Counted from the stretch's first letter, positions 43,450 through 52,954 are shown. The stretch: DNA of 64,000 bases from Myxococcales bacterium 68-20 (GCA_001899635.1 MKVQ01000012.1:186001-250000); one strand, 5' to 3'. Numbers and translations: made by a program. The notes: generated from the sequence alone by a model not told the origin.

Positions 43450-44532
43450 ATGCCTTGGGCTTGGGCGGACTCGCGCTGGAGGGCGCTCATTCATGCTGCC
43501 CTCGTCCTGACGGCGTGGTCGTTCTTCACCAGGCCTGCGCTGTGCGCCGACGCGACGTTCGCGCTGACGTGGCGCTCCGAGCCGAAGACGCAATGCGTGA
43601 CGGAGACCGCGCTCCGCGCCGGCGTCGCGCGAAAGCTCGGACGTGCGCCCTTCGCGGATCAGGAGCGCGCCGACATCGTGATCGAAGGAGAGGAGCGCGC
43701 CCTCGACGGCGAACGATGGCGCGCGCGCATCGCGGAGCGTGATCGAGACGGTGTCCTTCTCGGCGAGCGCGAGATCTCGGCAAAGAGCTGCGAGAGCTTG
43801 CTGCGTGCGGCGACGTTCGTCGTTGCACTCTTCATCGATCCGGATCGCGAAGAGGAGCAGACCTCGGACGAGGAGGCGCCGGCATCCGTACGTGACGAGC
43901 CGACGAGTGCAGTCCCCTCAGCCTCAGCCCCTTCCCCGCCACCTCGACTTCCGCCTCCACCCACGCGCTCGCTGGACGCACAGCGACCGCCATCGAAAGG
44001 AGCGTCCGGGTTCGATCTGAGGCTCGGGCTCGGCGCTTCCGTCGGGACCGGACTGCTCCCGTCGATGAACGGCTCGCTGCTCGCGACCGCGCGCCTCGAG
44101 CGACGGCACTCGCCGTGGAGCTTCGACTGGACGGGCGCCTATTCGTGGACGCAGACCATCGCTCACGGCACGATCCGCGGCGAGTTCGCGGCCATCGAGC
44201 AACGTGCTCGCGCCTGCCTCGCGTTGATCGATGGCTCGGCGACGCGGCTCGACGCCTGCGGTGGAGCGATGTGGGGAGCGATCATCCCTCAGACGACCGG
44301 CGTCCTCGCAGCGAGCGGCGCCTGGAGAAAGCTCATCGGTCCGACCGCCGCGCTCGCGCTCGAGATTCGCGCGGCAGGCAAGGCGGCGCGGCTCGAGGCG
44401 GGCGTCGACGTTCCGCTCGGACGCTACGAGTTCTCCTACCTCAGCAATACTGGCGAAACGAAGCTCTTCTATACGAGCAGTAGCCTCGTTGGCTTCGTCG
44501 GCTTCAGCGGGCTACAGACGATTCTTCCATAA
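43450..44532 (+). CDS. Secreted two-domain protein with barrel-like C-terminus, cassette E gene 1
   Basis: 360 residues from the ATG 11 bases after the -10 element. Signal peptide about residues 1-33 (ALC/ADA). N-domain: Cys49 and Cys113 bracketing RKLGRAPFADQERADIVI. Pro-rich linker (SPPPRLPPPPTR, about 160-175). Barrel-like C-terminal half with LRLGLGASVGTGLLPS, WSFDWTGAYSW, GRYEFSYLSNTG and a strand near the end (SSLVGFVGFSG). The open frame extends far upstream but has no signal there. Closest to the cassette B copy in its N-domain. Confidence 0.75.
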   Translation: MPWAWADSRWRALIHAALVLTAWSFFTRPALCADATFALTWRSEPKTQCVTETALRAGVARKLGRAPFADQERADIVIEGEERALDGERWRARIAERDRDGVLLGEREISAKSCESLLRAATFVVALFIDPDREEEQTSDEEAPASVRDEPTSAVPSASAPSPPPRLPPPPTRSLDAQRPPSKGASGFDLRLGLGASVGTGLLPSMNGSLLATARLERRHSPWSFDWTGAYSWTQTIAHGTIRGEFAAIEQRARACLALIDGSATRLDACGGAMWGAIIPQTTGVLAASGAWRKLIGPTAALALEIRAAGKAARLEAGVDVPLGRYEFSYLSNTGETKLFYTSSSLVGFVGFSGLQTILP

Positions 44533-44561
44533 TCGTCCCGAGCGGCGGGCATGACCCGACC

Positions 44562-45140
44562 GTGCAGTCCTCCCCGCTCGCGCCCTTCATTTCCGTTGAA
44601 GACGCAGTGGAGCAGCATCCGTCGACCATTCCGCTCGACCCCGAGGCGATCTTTCGTGAGCACGCCCCGTACGTCCACCGGGTGATCCGGCAGCTGGGCG
44701 TCGCCCCAGGGGACGTCGACGACGCCTTGCAGGACGTCTTCGTCATCGTCCATCGAAAGGCCGCCGACTTCGAACAGCGCGGCTCCGTCCGCGCGTGGGT
44801 TCACGGGATCGCGATCCGGGTAGCGGCTCGCTATCGCCGGCGTCGGACCGCCTCGCGCGAGGTCGCGTCGGGCGATGAGCGCGAGGCGATCGATCCGAGG
44901 ACGCCCGCAGAGGACCTCAGCGACCAGGACGCCCGCAGAGTCCTCGCCACGATTTTGGACCGTCTCGATGACGAGAAGCGAACCGTCTTCGTCCTCTACG
45001 AGCTCGAAGGGCTGACGATGCAGGAGGTCGCCCAGGCAATGGATACGCCGCTCCAGACGGCCTTCTACCGTCTGCACTCTGCACGCGAGCTCGTCTACGC
45101 CGCCGTTCGTCGCCATCAGGTCCGGGAGAACTTCAAATGA
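44562..45140 (+). CDS. ECF-type RNA polymerase sigma factor, cassette E
   Basis: 192 residues from a GTG. Region 2: EAIFREHAPYVHRVIRQLG, GDVDDALQDVFVIVHRKAA, VRAWVHGIAIRVAARYRR (about 28-100). Region 4: LDDEKRTVFVLYELEGLTM, then QEVAQAMDTPLQTAFYRLHS (about 128-185). Recognition helix TPLQTAFYRLHSA resembles that of cassette B (VKTAYSRLAA). It lies 29 bases after gene 1 and overlaps the membrane protein by 4 bases. Confidence 0.9.
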   Translation: MQSSPLAPFISVEDAVEQHPSTIPLDPEAIFREHAPYVHRVIRQLGVAPGDVDDALQDVFVIVHRKAADFEQRGSVRAWVHGIAIRVAARYRRRRTASREVASGDEREAIDPRTPAEDLSDQDARRVLATILDRLDDEKRTVFVLYELEGLTMQEVAQAMDTPLQTAFYRLHSARELVYAAVRRHQVRENFK

Positions 45141-45877
45141 GCAGCGACCCGCCCCGCATCGCAGACCTCGAAGGAGGCCAACCGGCCGAAGTGGAGCTCG
45201 TTCGCGCCGCGATCCGCGGGTACCGCGAAGAGCTCCCTCCCCTGTCGGCGATGCCGGCTGCTCTCCACGCGGCTCGGACCGGTCGGCGTTCATGGACTGC
45301 CACGTCGCATCTGCTCTGGCCCGGCCTCTCCGCGCTCGCCGTCGCGCTCACGCTGGGGACCGCGTGGCTCGCCTGGCCGCGCAATCCCGAACGCGATGCG
45401 GCCGCTCCTGTCCCGCCACGCCATGAGACGGCAAGCGCGAGCTCGAGCGAAGCGACTCCCGCGCCGACGGCACCGAGCGAGGTCGTGACGCCGAACGCGC
45501 CCGCAGAGGCGGCGCCGGTGCCGGCGCCTGTCTTCTCGGTCGACTCGTTGCCAAGCGCGAAGCATCGTCCCGCCCCGGCGCGTCCGGCGGCGCCCGCGAA
45601 AGCGACCTGCTCCGACGAAGTCGACCTGATCGACGACGCGGACGCCGCGCTCCGAGCCGGCAATGCCGAGCGCGCGTATGCGCTCACGCGCCAGCATGCG
45701 GAGCGCTGCCCGGCCGGAACGTTCATCCAGGAGCGCGAACGCATCGCGATCGAAGCCCTCGCCAAGCTTGGTCGTCTCGACGCCATGCGCGAGCGGGCGC
45801 GTGCGTTCGAAGAGCGCTTCCCGTCGTCGCCCCACCTTCGTCGAGTTCGCAATGTCGTCGAACGACATGGCCAATGA
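45137..45877 (+). CDS. Single-pass membrane TPR-like protein, probable anti-sigma/sensor, cassette E
   Basis: 246 residues. Charged N-terminus (1-57), transmembrane helix about 59-79 (LLWPGLSALAVALTLGTAWLA), Pro/Ala/Ser-rich linker, and a helical tail: DLIDDADAALRAGNAERAYA, ERERIAIEALAKLGRLDAM, RARAFEERFPSS. The tail also has two Cys (one at the start of the linker end, CSDEV, and one at RCPAG) that could form a periplasmic disulfide, a feature not seen in the other cassettes. Followed by a 124-base gap holding a small ORF. Confidence 0.7.
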   Translation: MSSDPPRIADLEGGQPAEVELVRAAIRGYREELPPLSAMPAALHAARTGRRSWTATSHLLWPGLSALAVALTLGTAWLAWPRNPERDAAAPVPPRHETASASSSEATPAPTAPSEVVTPNAPAEAAPVPAPVFSVDSLPSAKHRPAPARPAAPAKATCSDEVDLIDDADAALRAGNAERAYALTRQHAERCPAGTFIQERERIAIEALAKLGRLDAMRERARAFEERFPSSPHLRRVRNVVERHGQ

Positions 45878-45921
45878 TCGATTCTCCCATAATCAACATT
45901 GCCTCATTGCATCACGACAGC

Positions 45922-46005
45922 ATGAACCCATCGCGCGTAGAGCGAACGGTCCGCCGCCTCCTTGACGGGAGCCTGTTTCTCCTGAACGGACGGCGAGAGC
46001 AATGA
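45922..46005 (+). CDS. Small upstream ORF (27 codons), cassette E
   Basis: An ATG-initiated frame of 27 codons (MNPSRVERTVRRLLDGSLFL...) whose TGA overlaps the ATG of the cysteine-repeat gene by 4 bases, repeating the ATGA coupling used throughout the cassette. The encoded peptide is basic then hydrophobic. It could be a leader whose translation controls entry to the next gene, or a chance frame. No counterpart was found in the other cassettes. Confidence 0.35.
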   Translation: MNPSRVERTVRRLLDGSLFLLNGRREQ

Positions 46006-47189
46006 CGAGGAGGGCTGTCGTCGCGACCGTCGTCGCGTCCTCGTTCGTGCTCGTCTGGGGCTGCTCCACGACCGAAGTGCGCCTCGGCGTCCAGCCACCG
46101 GACCCGCCGCCGTCCTTCGTCGATCCGGACGCTGGTGACGCCTTCGACGGAGCGGCCAAGGTGCGTTCGTACTGCCCCTCCGATCGCTGCCCGCCGGGAC
46201 ATACCACCTGTCCGGACTCCTTGTTCCTTTGCGACGTCGACCTGCGTACCGACATCGACAACTGCGGCGAGTGCGGAAACACCTGCCCGCGACGCGGTTC
46301 GAACGGAGAGGAGTACTCCTGCCAAGACGGGCGCTGCGTCCTCGTTTGCGACATCCGCGAAGGGCTCGACTGCGACGGCATCCCCGACAACGGATGCGAG
46401 GCCAAGCCCAACACGAACGAGAACTGCGGGACCTGTGGACTGCAATGCCCTGCGGACAAGCCATGCATCAATCGCGGGCTCACCGACTATGGCTGCGGTT
46501 GTAGACCAGGCCAGATCTACTGCCCGGGCGGCATTCTTCCCTGCGTCGATCCAACCGCCGATGACTCCCACTGCAATGGCTGCGGGAACGTCTGCCCGCC
46601 GACCATCGAGGGGCAGACGCTGCCGGACAACACGTACGCGGGTTGCTGGGACAGCGCTTGCGGCGCGATCAAGTGCGAGAAGAATTGGGGCGACTGCGAC
46701 AACAGCAGCGTGAACGGTTGCGAGACCGATCTCGTCGACGACGACAACTGCGGGGGTTGCGGCGTCAAATGCAGCGACGGCATGAAATGCCGCCTCGACT
46801 ACTACATGAACCCGCAGTGCGCGTGCCCGGATGGTCAGACCTTCTGCCAGGCGTTCTGTCTCACTCCGGACAAGTGCATCGGCTTCTGCGCCAATCTCGA
46901 GTCGGACCGAAACAACTGCGGAACGTGCGGCGCCTCGTGCGATTACAACGTTCCGAATGCCTACAACATGTGTGACTACGGCAATTGCGCCGCCAAGTGC
47001 CTCAACGGATGGGCGGACTGCAACGGCAACGAGTTCGACGGTTGCGAGACGGACATCTCCGCAGATCCCAAGAACTGCGGCGGCTGCGGCATCGTTTGCG
47101 ACGGAATCGCCGGTCAAGCATGCGTGGACGGTCAGTGCATGGTCGAGCCGTGTGACGTCATCCAGGACGCCGGAGGTCCCACACGATGA
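46002..47189 (+). CDS. Cysteine-repeat (NCGxCG) lipoprotein, cassette E
   Basis: 395 residues. Lipobox is weak (LVWGC, Cys21) because of the Trp at -2. Six units: NCGECGNTC, NCGTCGLQC, HCNGCGNVC, NCGGCGVKC, NCGTCGASC, NCGGCGIVC. C-terminus AGQACVDGQCMVEPCD differs from B and C (AGQPCVEGQC..ECDAG) and is shared with F (AGQACVGGSCVVEPCD), supporting an E/F lineage. Coupled to the next gene by ATGA. Confidence 0.83.
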   Translation: MTRRAVVATVVASSFVLVWGCSTTEVRLGVQPPDPPPSFVDPDAGDAFDGAAKVRSYCPSDRCPPGHTTCPDSLFLCDVDLRTDIDNCGECGNTCPRRGSNGEEYSCQDGRCVLVCDIREGLDCDGIPDNGCEAKPNTNENCGTCGLQCPADKPCINRGLTDYGCGCRPGQIYCPGGILPCVDPTADDSHCNGCGNVCPPTIEGQTLPDNTYAGCWDSACGAIKCEKNWGDCDNSSVNGCETDLVDDDNCGGCGVKCSDGMKCRLDYYMNPQCACPDGQTFCQAFCLTPDKCIGFCANLESDRNNCGTCGASCDYNVPNAYNMCDYGNCAAKCLNGWADCNGNEFDGCETDISADPKNCGGCGIVCDGIAGQACVDGQCMVEPCDVIQDAGGPTR

Positions 47190-48391
47190 GAAAGAAGTGG
47201 CTCTTGGCCATGGCCACCGCGACGGTCTTTTTCGAGGCCGCACTGCTCGTGGCGTGCGCCAACGACGGAGACACGAGCGCGACGCCTCCTGAGGAGGAAT
47301 CGCAACTTCCGGTGCCCGCACCGCCCGAAGGCGGCGCCGCGCCGACGGAAGACGAGGACGCCGGTCTTTGCACGAAGGACTGCGAGTACTTCGTCGACGA
47401 TTGCACGGATGACGTGCTCTGCAACTCTGGCCCCTTCGCCTCCACCTTCGAAGGCGGACCGCTCGACCCACGCACGCACATCCGCGCGCTCTCTGGACGT
47501 TCCGCGAACGACGTCTGGCTCGCGGGAACCGTCGGCACCGTCGCCAAGTTCGACGGTACCGCGTGGAGGCGCTCCGCGACGGAGACGCAGCAGTCGTTCT
47601 ATGCGCTCTGGCTCCGCCCGGACGCCGAGATCGCGTTCGACGATCCGTCGCGGCTCTACGTGCGCGGCATCGGCAATCCCGCTTCGACGTCCACCGGCGG
47701 ATGGTGGCTCTACGGCACGGCCACGATGGACCCTGGCTGGAGGTCAGCCGGGATGCGCCTCGTCTCCGCATGGGCCCATCCGGACGGCCAGAGCCTATGG
47801 ATCGGCGCCTCCACGGGCGGCATCTCTGAAACGGGACTCTGGCGGATGCGCTACGCGGACGACTCGTTCAGGGTCGATCCCGTCGCGAGCGGCCAGTGTT
47901 ACGCCCTGCCGTGCCTTTACATCACGACGTACGACGGTCTCAGTCCGAATGAGGTTTGGGCCGTCGGTCCGCAAGGCGCGGCGCTCCGGATCCAGAATGC
48001 CGAAGAAGAGACGCCGACCATCACTGGGTACAACACGCAGACGTCGTACGCCCTCAACGACGTTTGGGTTCGTGCATCGGACGACGTATGGGCCGTCGGC
48101 TCGACCGGCACCATAAGGCGCTACCGCGGCGACGCGCGTTTATGGGAGGTCTACTCCCACCTCGGAACCACGCAGCACCTCAATGCCATCGTCGGATCAT
48201 CGGCCAACGACATCTGGATCGCGGGTGACGACGCAACGGTCTTTCACTTCGACGGAACCGAGTGGAAGCGCCTGAAGGTGGCCGGCCTCGGTCGTCGGCG
48301 ACCGAACCTCGAACGCATCTGGAGGTCGAGCACCGGACAAGTTTGGATCGCAGGACAGGGCGCGCTCCTGTCGCTCGGAGGAAAACCATGA
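47186..48391 (+). CDS. WGS-propeller lipoprotein 1, cassette E
   Basis: 401 residues. Lipobox LVAC (Cys24). Lead-in CEYFVDDCTDDVLC (four Cys) is absent from B, C and D but matched in F. Blade motifs: DVWLAG, EIAFDD, LWIGA, EVWAVG, DVWAVG, DIWIAG, QVWIAG, seven in total, with less regular WGS cores than B and C. The end LLSLGGKP resembles F (VLSLGGTP). Overlaps both neighbours by 4 bases. Confidence 0.8.
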   Translation: MRKKWLLAMATATVFFEAALLVACANDGDTSATPPEEESQLPVPAPPEGGAAPTEDEDAGLCTKDCEYFVDDCTDDVLCNSGPFASTFEGGPLDPRTHIRALSGRSANDVWLAGTVGTVAKFDGTAWRRSATETQQSFYALWLRPDAEIAFDDPSRLYVRGIGNPASTSTGGWWLYGTATMDPGWRSAGMRLVSAWAHPDGQSLWIGASTGGISETGLWRMRYADDSFRVDPVASGQCYALPCLYITTYDGLSPNEVWAVGPQGAALRIQNAEEETPTITGYNTQTSYALNDVWVRASDDVWAVGSTGTIRRYRGDARLWEVYSHLGTTQHLNAIVGSSANDIWIAGDDATVFHFDGTEWKRLKVAGLGRRRPNLERIWRSSTGQVWIAGQGALLSLGGKP

Positions 48392-49692
48392 GAACCTGGA
48401 TCGTTCTCGCGGCAGGCTCCGCATCGCTCGCCATCATGGCGGCGTGCGCGAGCTCGGAAGCCGACGCTCCGCCCGCCACGGCCCCGCCCACGACATCGCT
48501 CCCCGACGCTGGCTTGCCCGACGCGGACATCTGGGACGTCGACGTTCCGGACACGCGCTTGCCCGACTGCAGCAGCGCCGGATGGTGCGTGACCCGCTTC
48601 CCGGATGCCGACCTCGTCTTCAAGGACATCTGGCCGTTCGAAGACATCGCGTTTGCGGTTGGAGAGAGTCGCACCGAGGGTGTGAAAGTCCTCGAGTGGA
48701 CAAAGGCCACCAACGAGTGGAGATACATCGACGATCAGTCACAGAACGGTGCCGGGATGGGCGAGTTCATCGGTAGCGTCTACGCGCCGAACGAAAATGT
48801 CGTCTACTTCACGGTAGGCTCCTCGCATATCTATCGCGGCGAGCGGCCCGTCGCGCCCGAAACCCAATGGCGTTGGACGAAGCACGCGCTGCCCGACAAC
48901 GTCATCGGGCACTCGAACACGCACACGCACGGAACCCCGTTCTACGTCGCCACGCGAGAGCGGCACGCCGCGTTCGGCGTATGGGGCACGGATGCCGACA
49001 ACGTCTACGCCTTCTTCAGCAACACCATCTTTCGTCGCAACCCCTCCGACGGAACGTGGGAGGAGCTGTACGTCGCCGACGACCTCGAGGCCCCCAACGA
49101 GCATATCTTCTTCATGGCCGCCGCCGGGACCGGACCGAACGATCTCTGGTTCGCCGGAGCACGCGATCGCGAGTGGTATAGCTGCCCGCTCTTGCTCCAC
49201 AAGTCGGAGAGCGGTTGGGAGCGCATCATCGACGGGGTGGTTCAAGAGGATGGCGCTTCGCCGTGCACAGAGCGTGAGGGAACGCTCCGCGTCGGCGGTG
49301 AGCTCGGCGGCTGGTTCTCCGACATCCAACGCTCGTCGACGAACGAGTATCTCCTCCTTCATGACGAGATCGACTGGTTCTCGTTCAAAAGTACGAACCT
49401 GACAAAGATAAACCTGACGGAGAGTGGTCCGTCAATCGAGCAGTCCCCCGTTCCGCTGAAGAACGCGATGGGCGACGCGCGCGGCACGTCGGTGTGGCGC
49501 ATGGACGGCGAGACCTGGTTTACCACCGTGGGCCTCGTGGTCCGTGGCACCGATGACGGGAAGTATACACCGTCGTCCATTTCGCGCGACGGAGCCCCCG
49601 TCAATGCACCGCTATTCAAGATTCGCGGTACGTCGAACCAGAACTTGTGGGCAATTGGAGCGCGCTATGCGTATCACAAGACGACTCCGTGA
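48388..49692 (+). CDS. WGS-propeller lipoprotein 2, cassette E
   Basis: 434 residues from the ATG overlapping the previous stop. Lipobox MAAC (Cys20). Lead-in CSSAGWCVTRFPDADLVFKD differs from B/C (CHTALPPKSF) but matches F (CSGAGWCITDLPDSDLMMKD). Blades are degenerate (FAVGE, VYFTVG, VYAFFS, LWFAG, ...LLL, WFTTVG, LWAIG), with about seven recognisable positions. Its last 26 bases overlap the RCC1 start. Confidence 0.78.
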   Translation: MRTWIVLAAGSASLAIMAACASSEADAPPATAPPTTSLPDAGLPDADIWDVDVPDTRLPDCSSAGWCVTRFPDADLVFKDIWPFEDIAFAVGESRTEGVKVLEWTKATNEWRYIDDQSQNGAGMGEFIGSVYAPNENVVYFTVGSSHIYRGERPVAPETQWRWTKHALPDNVIGHSNTHTHGTPFYVATRERHAAFGVWGTDADNVYAFFSNTIFRRNPSDGTWEELYVADDLEAPNEHIFFMAAAGTGPNDLWFAGARDREWYSCPLLLHKSESGWERIIDGVVQEDGASPCTEREGTLRVGGELGGWFSDIQRSSTNEYLLLHDEIDWFSFKSTNLTKINLTESGPSIEQSPVPLKNAMGDARGTSVWRMDGETWFTTVGLVVRGTDDGKYTPSSISRDGAPVNAPLFKIRGTSNQNLWAIGARYAYHKTTP

Positions 49693-51091
49693 GGCCGAGC
49701 TGGGCTCGGATGAAGTGAGCTTCGACAAAGACCACGCACCACGTCGACGGCTCTTGGCTCGGGCGGTCACTGGCCTCGCACTCGTGGCGAGCCTCGCAGC
49801 ACTGGCAGCGGCGACCGCGAGCTGTTCGAGCAACGGCGACGAGCCCGGAGGTGGAGAGGAGACGCCCACTCCTCCGAACACGACGTCCGACGCAGCGCCG
49901 GAAGCTGCCGCCGACGCCGGCGGACCGGACGCGTCCATCGTCGATGCGGCCCCGCTCCCGATCACGTGCGAAGCGCCGCCGTGTGCGACCCAGCTGACGA
50001 CGGTGTACGCGAACGACGGTGAAAGCGAAGGCTACTGCGCGCTGCTAACGGACGGCACCGTGGCGTGCTGGGGAACGAACAAGAGCGGACAACTCGGAGA
50101 TCCGGACAACGCCGACGGCGACAGCCCCGTCCCCGTACGTGTACCAGGGCTCACCGGCATCACGTCGATCGCGCACACTTGCGCCCTCAACGACGCGGGA
50201 GAGGTTTGGTGTTGGGGCTCGGGCCCGTACGCGCAAAGCGATACGAGCGCGATCACCACGGAGCTCGCGCCCGTCAAACTCGCACTTCCGGGGCCGGCCA
50301 AGAAGGTCGACTTCGGCTTCCACGTCGGGTGCGCTCTCCTCCGCGACGAGTCGCTCGTTTGCTGGGGGAACAACGTCTCACTTCAAATCAGCGGAGCCGC
50401 CGACAGCTTTGGCGCCGTCCTGCCACCGACGACGGTCATCGAGATGGCCGCTGGCGCCAAAGAGATCGCTGTCTCGAGCGCTACCTTCGCCATCTTCGAC
50501 GATGGGCGCCTGGTCAGCTGGGGCGAGTCCCCGACCGTCGGTCGCCAGACGTCGCTGTCACGGGACAGCTGGCCGACCGCCGTTCGACTCGACCACGTCA
50601 CCATGATCGACACGGCTGGGCGCGAAGCGTGCGCGGTCGCGAACGGGATGGGTTGGTGCTGGGGCGCTGCGGACCAGAAGAGCTCCTTCCAGACCGTGGA
50701 CCCACTCTCCCGCGCCATGCCGAGTGCACTCGACACGCCGGAGCCGATCACGCGCGTCGCCACGACAGGCTCCGTCAGTCGCTACGATCACGGAATCTAC
50801 ACGCTCGAAAAGCGGCGCTGGTGTGCGACGTCGGTGACCGGAGAGGTCTACTGCTGGGGGTTCAACAACGCCGGTCAAGTGGGCGATGGGACGAAAGAGT
50901 ACGCGTCACGCACCGTCCGCGTTGGCGGACTTCCGGCCCCCGCGGCCGAGGTGAAGGTGCTTCCGTATTCGTCGTGCTCGCTTCTGACGACCGGCAAAGT
51001 CTACTGCTGGGGGAGCAACCGAAATGGCCAGATCGGTGCGGGACGCCCAAAGGGCTCGATCCTCACCCCGACAGAGGTGATTCTTCCATGA
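49667..51091 (+). CDS. RCC1-repeat lipoprotein, cassette E
   Basis: 474 residues from an ATG inside the end of the previous gene (26-base overlap). It starts MRITRRLREA with an unusually long charged n-region; the hydrophobic stretch ends TASC (Cys53). Seven RCC1 blades: CALLTDGTVACWG, CALNDAGEVWCWG, CALLRDESLVCWG, FAIFDDGRLVSWG, CAVANGMGWCWG, CATSVTGEVYCWG, CSLLTTGKVYCWG. Only blade 4 lacks the Cys pair, in contrast to blades 3 and 4 in A, B and C. The start is conserved in F (MRSTRRLLDR, same overlap). Confidence 0.87.
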   Translation: MRITRRLREAELGSDEVSFDKDHAPRRRLLARAVTGLALVASLAALAAATASCSSNGDEPGGGEETPTPPNTTSDAAPEAAADAGGPDASIVDAAPLPITCEAPPCATQLTTVYANDGESEGYCALLTDGTVACWGTNKSGQLGDPDNADGDSPVPVRVPGLTGITSIAHTCALNDAGEVWCWGSGPYAQSDTSAITTELAPVKLALPGPAKKVDFGFHVGCALLRDESLVCWGNNVSLQISGAADSFGAVLPPTTVIEMAAGAKEIAVSSATFAIFDDGRLVSWGESPTVGRQTSLSRDSWPTAVRLDHVTMIDTAGREACAVANGMGWCWGAADQKSSFQTVDPLSRAMPSALDTPEPITRVATTGSVSRYDHGIYTLEKRRWCATSVTGEVYCWGFNNAGQVGDGTKEYASRTVRVGGLPAPAAEVKVLPYSSCSLLTTGKVYCWGSNRNGQIGAGRPKGSILTPTEVILP

Positions 51092-52890
51092 AGCAAGCGG
51101 GCTACTCGATCGGTGTCTTGAGCGCCGTGCTCGGTCTGGGCTTCGTTGCGTCGGGGACGGGCGGATGCAGCGACGAGCGCGACGGCTTTGCGCCCCCCAA
51201 CGCTGGCTTCCTCACCGACGCCGGGTCCGAGGCGGCGGCTCCGGAGGAGTGCTTCCAGCAATGCTCGCTCGACGGGCGTGCGGTCATCGATTCGTGCACG
51301 GGTGAAGCGCTGGAACAATGCGCAGACGACCAAGCGTGCGGTGCAGCGAAGTGCCAAGAGCCGTGTGCGGCGGCCGAAGCGGACCGCAGCTCTAACGGTT
51401 GCAACTTCTACTTCGCGATGCACCGATATGAGCAGACTTGGCCGCAATCGTGCTACGCGGCATTCGTCGTCAATACGTCGAACCAACCCGCGACGCTGAC
51501 CCTCGAGCGAAAAGGCGAGAAGCTCGACATCTCGAACGCGGTCTTTCGCGCGGTGTCGAACAGCACCGAGCTCGAGCACCTCGAGGGCGCGATTCCTCCC
51601 GGAGAGAGCGCCATCCTCTTCCTCTCCGACTGGGACCGAGGTAAAGCGCGTACGGTCGGTGAAAAGGCCTATCACATCGGGTGTCCGTACGGCACCAAGC
51701 CTGCCATCGAGGCCGACTTCGGTACGTTCAATTCCGCCATCGGCGATGCATTTCGCCTCGCGAGCGACGTCCCTGTCGGATTGACCTCGATGTACCCGTA
51801 CGGAGGCGCGGCGAGCTTCATCCCGTCCGCCACGTTGGTGTTCCCGGTGAGCGCTTGGGCCAAGGAGCACGTCGTCGTCAACGGCTGGGAAGCGACGTAC
51901 GGCAATCCCATGACCCAGATCTACGCGTCCGAAGACGACACCGAGGTCACGCTCATCGGTAAGGTAAACGTCGGCAACGGCTCTGGGTTCAAGGGAGCAG
52001 CGGCCGGCGACCCCATGACGATTCGCCTGCAGAAGGGGCAGTTCGCGCAGATCGTCCAGACGGCCGAGCTGACAGGAAGCCTCGTCTTCTCGAACAAGCC
52101 CACGATCACGCTCGGCGGCAACACGTGCGCGTTCCTCCCGCACCAGGCAGGCGCGTGCGATACGCTCGCGCAGCAGATTCCGCCCTTCGAGCAGTGGGGT
52201 ACCGAATACGCAGGTGTCGGCTACCGCCCGCGCACCGCCGGCGAAGACGAGCTCATCTGGTATCGCCTCGTGGCCGCGCGCGACGGAACCGAGCTCGACT
52301 ACGAGCCCGTGAAGCCTGCAGGCGCACCGCTCACCATGGCGGCCGGCGAGCTCGCCCTCTTCCGCGCCCGCGCGAGCGAGCCGTTCATCATCCGCTCGCG
52401 CGATGCCGAGCATCCGTTCTATCTCGGCGCGCACATGTCGGGCGGCGGCGGCGATCCCAATTTCGGCATCCCCACCTTCGGCGGGATGGGCGACCCGGAC
52501 TTCGTGAACGTGGTTCCGACGGGTCAGTACATGAGCTCGTACAGCTTCTACGCCGACTCGACGTATCCCGAGCACTCACTCGTCATCGTCCGCAAGAAGA
52601 CCCGCGGTGAGTTCAAGGACGTCTGGCTCGAGTGCGCAGGCAACCTGCCCGACTTTCGCCCGATCGACACGGCCGGACAGTACGAGTACACCCGCGTGGA
52701 CCTGTCTCGTCTATTTCGTCCGGGAGACAAGTTCGGCGACAAGCAGTGCACGACCGGCCTTCAGCGCATGAAGAGCGAGGGCCCGTTCGCCGCCACGCTC
52801 TGGGGTTGGGGCTCGTACGCGAGCTACGGCTACCCCGGCGGCCTTGCCAACCGAAAGCTCGTCGGGTTCTCGCTCAGCGGCGTGAACTAG
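51088..52890 (+). CDS. IgGFc-binding-like lipoprotein, cassette E
   Basis: 600 residues from the ATG overlapping the previous stop. Lipobox TGGC (Cys27). Cys-rich lead QCSLDGRAVIDSC. Landmarks: MYPYGGAASFIPSATLVF, AQQIPPFEQWGTEY, VVPTGQYMSSYSFYADSTY and terminal EGPFAATLWGWG. YSFYADSTYPEHSLVIV replaces the YVFFADYTFPETTLTLV of A to C and is matched in F. Last gene of cassette E; convergent with the gas-vesicle-like pair 64 bases downstream. No terminator-like hairpin seen between them. Confidence 0.87.
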   Translation: MKQAGYSIGVLSAVLGLGFVASGTGGCSDERDGFAPPNAGFLTDAGSEAAAPEECFQQCSLDGRAVIDSCTGEALEQCADDQACGAAKCQEPCAAAEADRSSNGCNFYFAMHRYEQTWPQSCYAAFVVNTSNQPATLTLERKGEKLDISNAVFRAVSNSTELEHLEGAIPPGESAILFLSDWDRGKARTVGEKAYHIGCPYGTKPAIEADFGTFNSAIGDAFRLASDVPVGLTSMYPYGGAASFIPSATLVFPVSAWAKEHVVVNGWEATYGNPMTQIYASEDDTEVTLIGKVNVGNGSGFKGAAAGDPMTIRLQKGQFAQIVQTAELTGSLVFSNKPTITLGGNTCAFLPHQAGACDTLAQQIPPFEQWGTEYAGVGYRPRTAGEDELIWYRLVAARDGTELDYEPVKPAGAPLTMAAGELALFRARASEPFIIRSRDAEHPFYLGAHMSGGGGDPNFGIPTFGGMGDPDFVNVVPTGQYMSSYSFYADSTYPEHSLVIVRKKTRGEFKDVWLECAGNLPDFRPIDTAGQYEYTRVDLSRLFRPGDKFGDKQCTTGLQRMKSEGPFAATLWGWGSYASYGYPGGLANRKLVGFSLSGVN

Positions 52891-52954
52891 GGACGCGCGC
52901 TCGCGATGCCAAGTTGATCGACGCTACGGTCACGATGAAAACTACCCCCTGACC

